In this document: piece after piece, positions 62,226 to 64,000 of the stretch
How the letters are laid out: the number at the start of each line of letters is the position of its first letter
How positions within the stretch are numbered: position 1 is the stretch's first letter
Notes under the pieces: generated by a model
The model's database searches: none
Told to the model about the DNA's origin: nothing
What the model saw: the letters and a program-made list of their open reading frames with translations, nothing else
Source: Nakaseomyces glabratus
Lineage: Eukaryota; Ascomycota; Saccharomycetes; Saccharomycetales; Saccharomycetaceae
DNA length: 64,000 nt
Assembly: GCF_010111755.1 (NCBI RefSeq)
Contig: NC_088951.1
Span: 463,800-527,799 of the forward strand
Direction of reading: 5' to 3'
Program-made: the position numbers and the translations under genes

Positions 62226-62924
62226 CCAGAAATATATATTTTGGTAATGAGGAAGAGGATCTATGGAGGAGAAGTCTAAAGTGAGCTAACAGAAATATGA
62301 TGACTTGCACCACAATGAGTCCTGAATATCATGTAGATAGATTAAAAAGTTCACTGTACATATTTCATGCCGTATATCTACATTCATGAAAAGACATTTG
62401 TAGAGTATATTATCTGTACATATATATCTAAGGCTCCACTATGAAAGGGATTCGAAGTATTAGATAATACTAAACCAAAAGGCATAATAAAGTGAACAAG
62501 AGGCATAATTAAAAAGCAGTCTATACCTTTGAATATAAGATTAGATGTCTTTATAGAATATGAAACAAATATAATACACAGAAATACCCCTAATGATGAC
62601 ATTAATCTGTTTAATATCAATTCATAACATATAATAATAAAATGAATGCCATACAAGAGCAAATGACACTTACATGATGAATGATAATTTACAACTACAA
62701 AATATAATTTAATGAATGTGTAATGTTTATAGTCTAGTAGGTCATGGATGTATAACATTACATCTTTGGGATACCTGATATTTGTGTGAAATAACTGTCA
62801 TATGATCATTACCAATTACCAATTATTAATTAGGATAATAAATGAAAAACATATAATAACAAATATACAAAATATTATGGTAGGAATGTAACCAAAACTA
62901 TAAGTAATGGAGTGTGTTGTGTAT

Positions 62925-63107
62925 TCTGGGTGGAGTGTATTCTGGGTGGAGTGTAGTCTGGGTAGTGTGTAGTCTGGGTGGAGTGTAGTGTGGGTGGAGT
63001 GTAGTCTGGGTGGAGTGTAGTCTGGGTGGAGTGTAGTCTGGGTGGAGTGTAGTCTGGGTGGAGTGTAGTCTGGGTGGAGTGTAGTCTGGGTGGAGTGTAG
63101 TCTGGGT
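62925..63107 (+). repeat. Variant 16-bp telomere-like repeats
   Basis: The first TCTGGG at 62925 opens a 16-bp tandem array, mostly TCTGGGTGGAGTGTAG. The first eight or so bases match the telomeric repeat; the second half (GAGTGTAG) differs from the canonical CTGTGGGG. Single-base variants occur near 62957 and 62989. Confidence 0.85.
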
Positions 63108-64000
63108 GCTGTGGGGTCTGGGTGGAGTGTGGTTTGGGTGCTGTGGGGTCTGGGTGGAGTGTGGTTTGGGTGCTGTGGGGTCTGGGTGCTGTGGGTCTGG
63201 GTGCTGTGGGGTCTGGGTGCTGTGGGGTCTGGGTGCTGTGGGGTCTGGGTGCTGTGGGGTCTGGGTGCTGTGGGTCTGGGTGCTGTGGGGTCTGGGTGCT
63301 GTGGGGTCTGGGTGCTGTGGGTCTGGGTGCTGTGGGGTCTGGGTGCTGTGGGGTCTGGGTGCTGTGGGGTCTGGGTGCTGTGGGGTCTGGGTGCTGTGGG
63401 GTCTGGGTGCTGTGGGGTCTGGGTGCTGTGGGGTCTGGGTGCTGTGGGGTCTGGGTGCTGTGGGGTCTGGGTGCTGTGGGGTCTGGGTGCTGTGGGGTCT
63501 GGGTGCTGTGGGGTCTGGGTGCTGTGGGGTCTGGGTGCTGTGGGGTCTGGGTGCTGTGGGGTCTGGGTGCTGTGGGGTCTGGGTGCTGTGGGGTCTGGGT
63601 GCTGTGGGGTCTGGGTGCTGTGGGGTCTGGGTGCTGTGGGGTCTGGGTGCTGTGGGGTCTGGGTGCTGTGGGGTCTGGGTGCTGTGGGGTCTGGGTGCTG
63701 TGGGGTCTGGGTGCTGTGGGGTCTGGGTGCTGTGGGGTCTGGGTGCTGTGGGGTCTGGGTGCTGTGGGGTCTGGGTGCTGTGGGGTCTGGGTGCTGTGGG
63801 GTCTGGGTGCTGTGGGGTCTGGGTGCTGTGGGGTCTGGGTGCTGTGGGGTCTGGGTGCTGTGGGGTCTGGGTGCTGTGGGGTCTGGGTGCTGTGGGGTCT
63901 GGGTGCTGTGGGGTCTGGGTGCTGTGGGTCTGGGTGCTGTGGGGTCTGGGTGCTGTGGGGTCTGGGTGCTGTGGGGTCTGGGTGCTGTGGGGTCTGGGTC
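63093..64000 (+). repeat. Telomere: canonical 16-bp repeats to the chromosome end
   Basis: About 56 copies of TCTGGGTGCTGTGGGG, which I recognise as the C. glabrata telomeric repeat, G-rich strand running 5' to 3' to the end. Between 63109 and 63180 canonical and variant (GGAGTGTGG) units alternate. At least four 15-bp units with GGG instead of GGGG occur (about 63181, 63260, 63307 and 63914). The window ends inside the array, so this is the chromosome terminus. Confidence 0.97.

Larger units (their letters stand above)
60084..62924. other. Non-coding subtelomere between adhesin and telomere
   Basis: About 2.8 kb, AT-rich, with no open frame I can support; frames at 60619-60834, 61597-61815, 62131-62313 and 62384-62758 on the minus strand lack domains. 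It holds three copies of a 16-bp CGCG-containing motif and a cluster of TTAGGG, listed separately. I see no second adhesin and no mobile element. Confidence 0.55.

Overview
The window is the end of a yeast chromosome, most likely from Candida glabrata (Nakaseomyces glabratus). Three things point there. The last ~1.1 kb is a 16-bp telomeric repeat (TCTGGGTGCTGTGGGG) that I recognise as the C. glabrata type. The housekeeping genes are close relatives of Saccharomyces genes with no visible introns. The subtelomere carries a giant cell-wall adhesin with the SFFIT and SHITT megasatellite repeats known from that species. From memory, SWI4 and HXK2 lie near the right end of chromosome A in the reference strain; this was not checked.

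Region 1 (1-11.4 kb): the 3' end of an unidentified gene, then SWI4 (G1/S transcription factor), ALG3 (ER mannosyltransferase), the orthologue of S. cerevisiae YBL081W, PET112 (mitochondrial GatB) and ATG8 (autophagy). Region 2 (11.4-23.1 kb): KGD4/YMR31 (2-oxoglutarate dehydrogenase subunit), PRE4 (20S proteasome beta-7), RET2 (delta-COP), RTG2 (retrograde signalling), RPN12 (19S proteasome lid) and a hexokinase of the HXK2 type. In S. cerevisiae the two groups come from two pairs of whole-genome-duplication sister regions (YER/YBL and YFR/YGL). Each group here interleaves genes kept on either sister, and a rearrangement junction falls between ATG8 and KGD4.

Region 3 (23.1-33.8 kb): a hexokinase upstream region with skewed base composition, then almost 9 kb of AT-rich DNA with no credible gene. 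Region 4 (33.8-60.1 kb): one giant GPI-anchored cell-wall protein locus reading toward the telomere. It has a signal peptide, a beta-helix-like N-terminal domain, four 300-bp SFFIT repeats, about 22.5 kb of SHITT repeats built from a 141-bp and a 309-bp module, diverged end repeats, a Ser/Gly/Gln-rich stalk and a GPI signal. The reading frame breaks once, at about 48985-49030, in damaged sequence with a run of 15 C. The order of repeat units before the break recurs after it with a constant offset of 7790 bp, so a false join of overlapping contigs is a serious possibility. Region 5 (60.1-64 kb): a non-coding subtelomere with three copies of a CGCG-containing motif and a TTAGGG cluster, then variant telomeric repeats, then canonical ones to the end.

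Working links among the genes: two proteasome genes carry candidate Rpn4 (PACE) sites, and SWI4 has a candidate SCB element that would allow autoregulation. Start codons were moved to the first in-frame ATG wherever the open frame extends further upstream without one.
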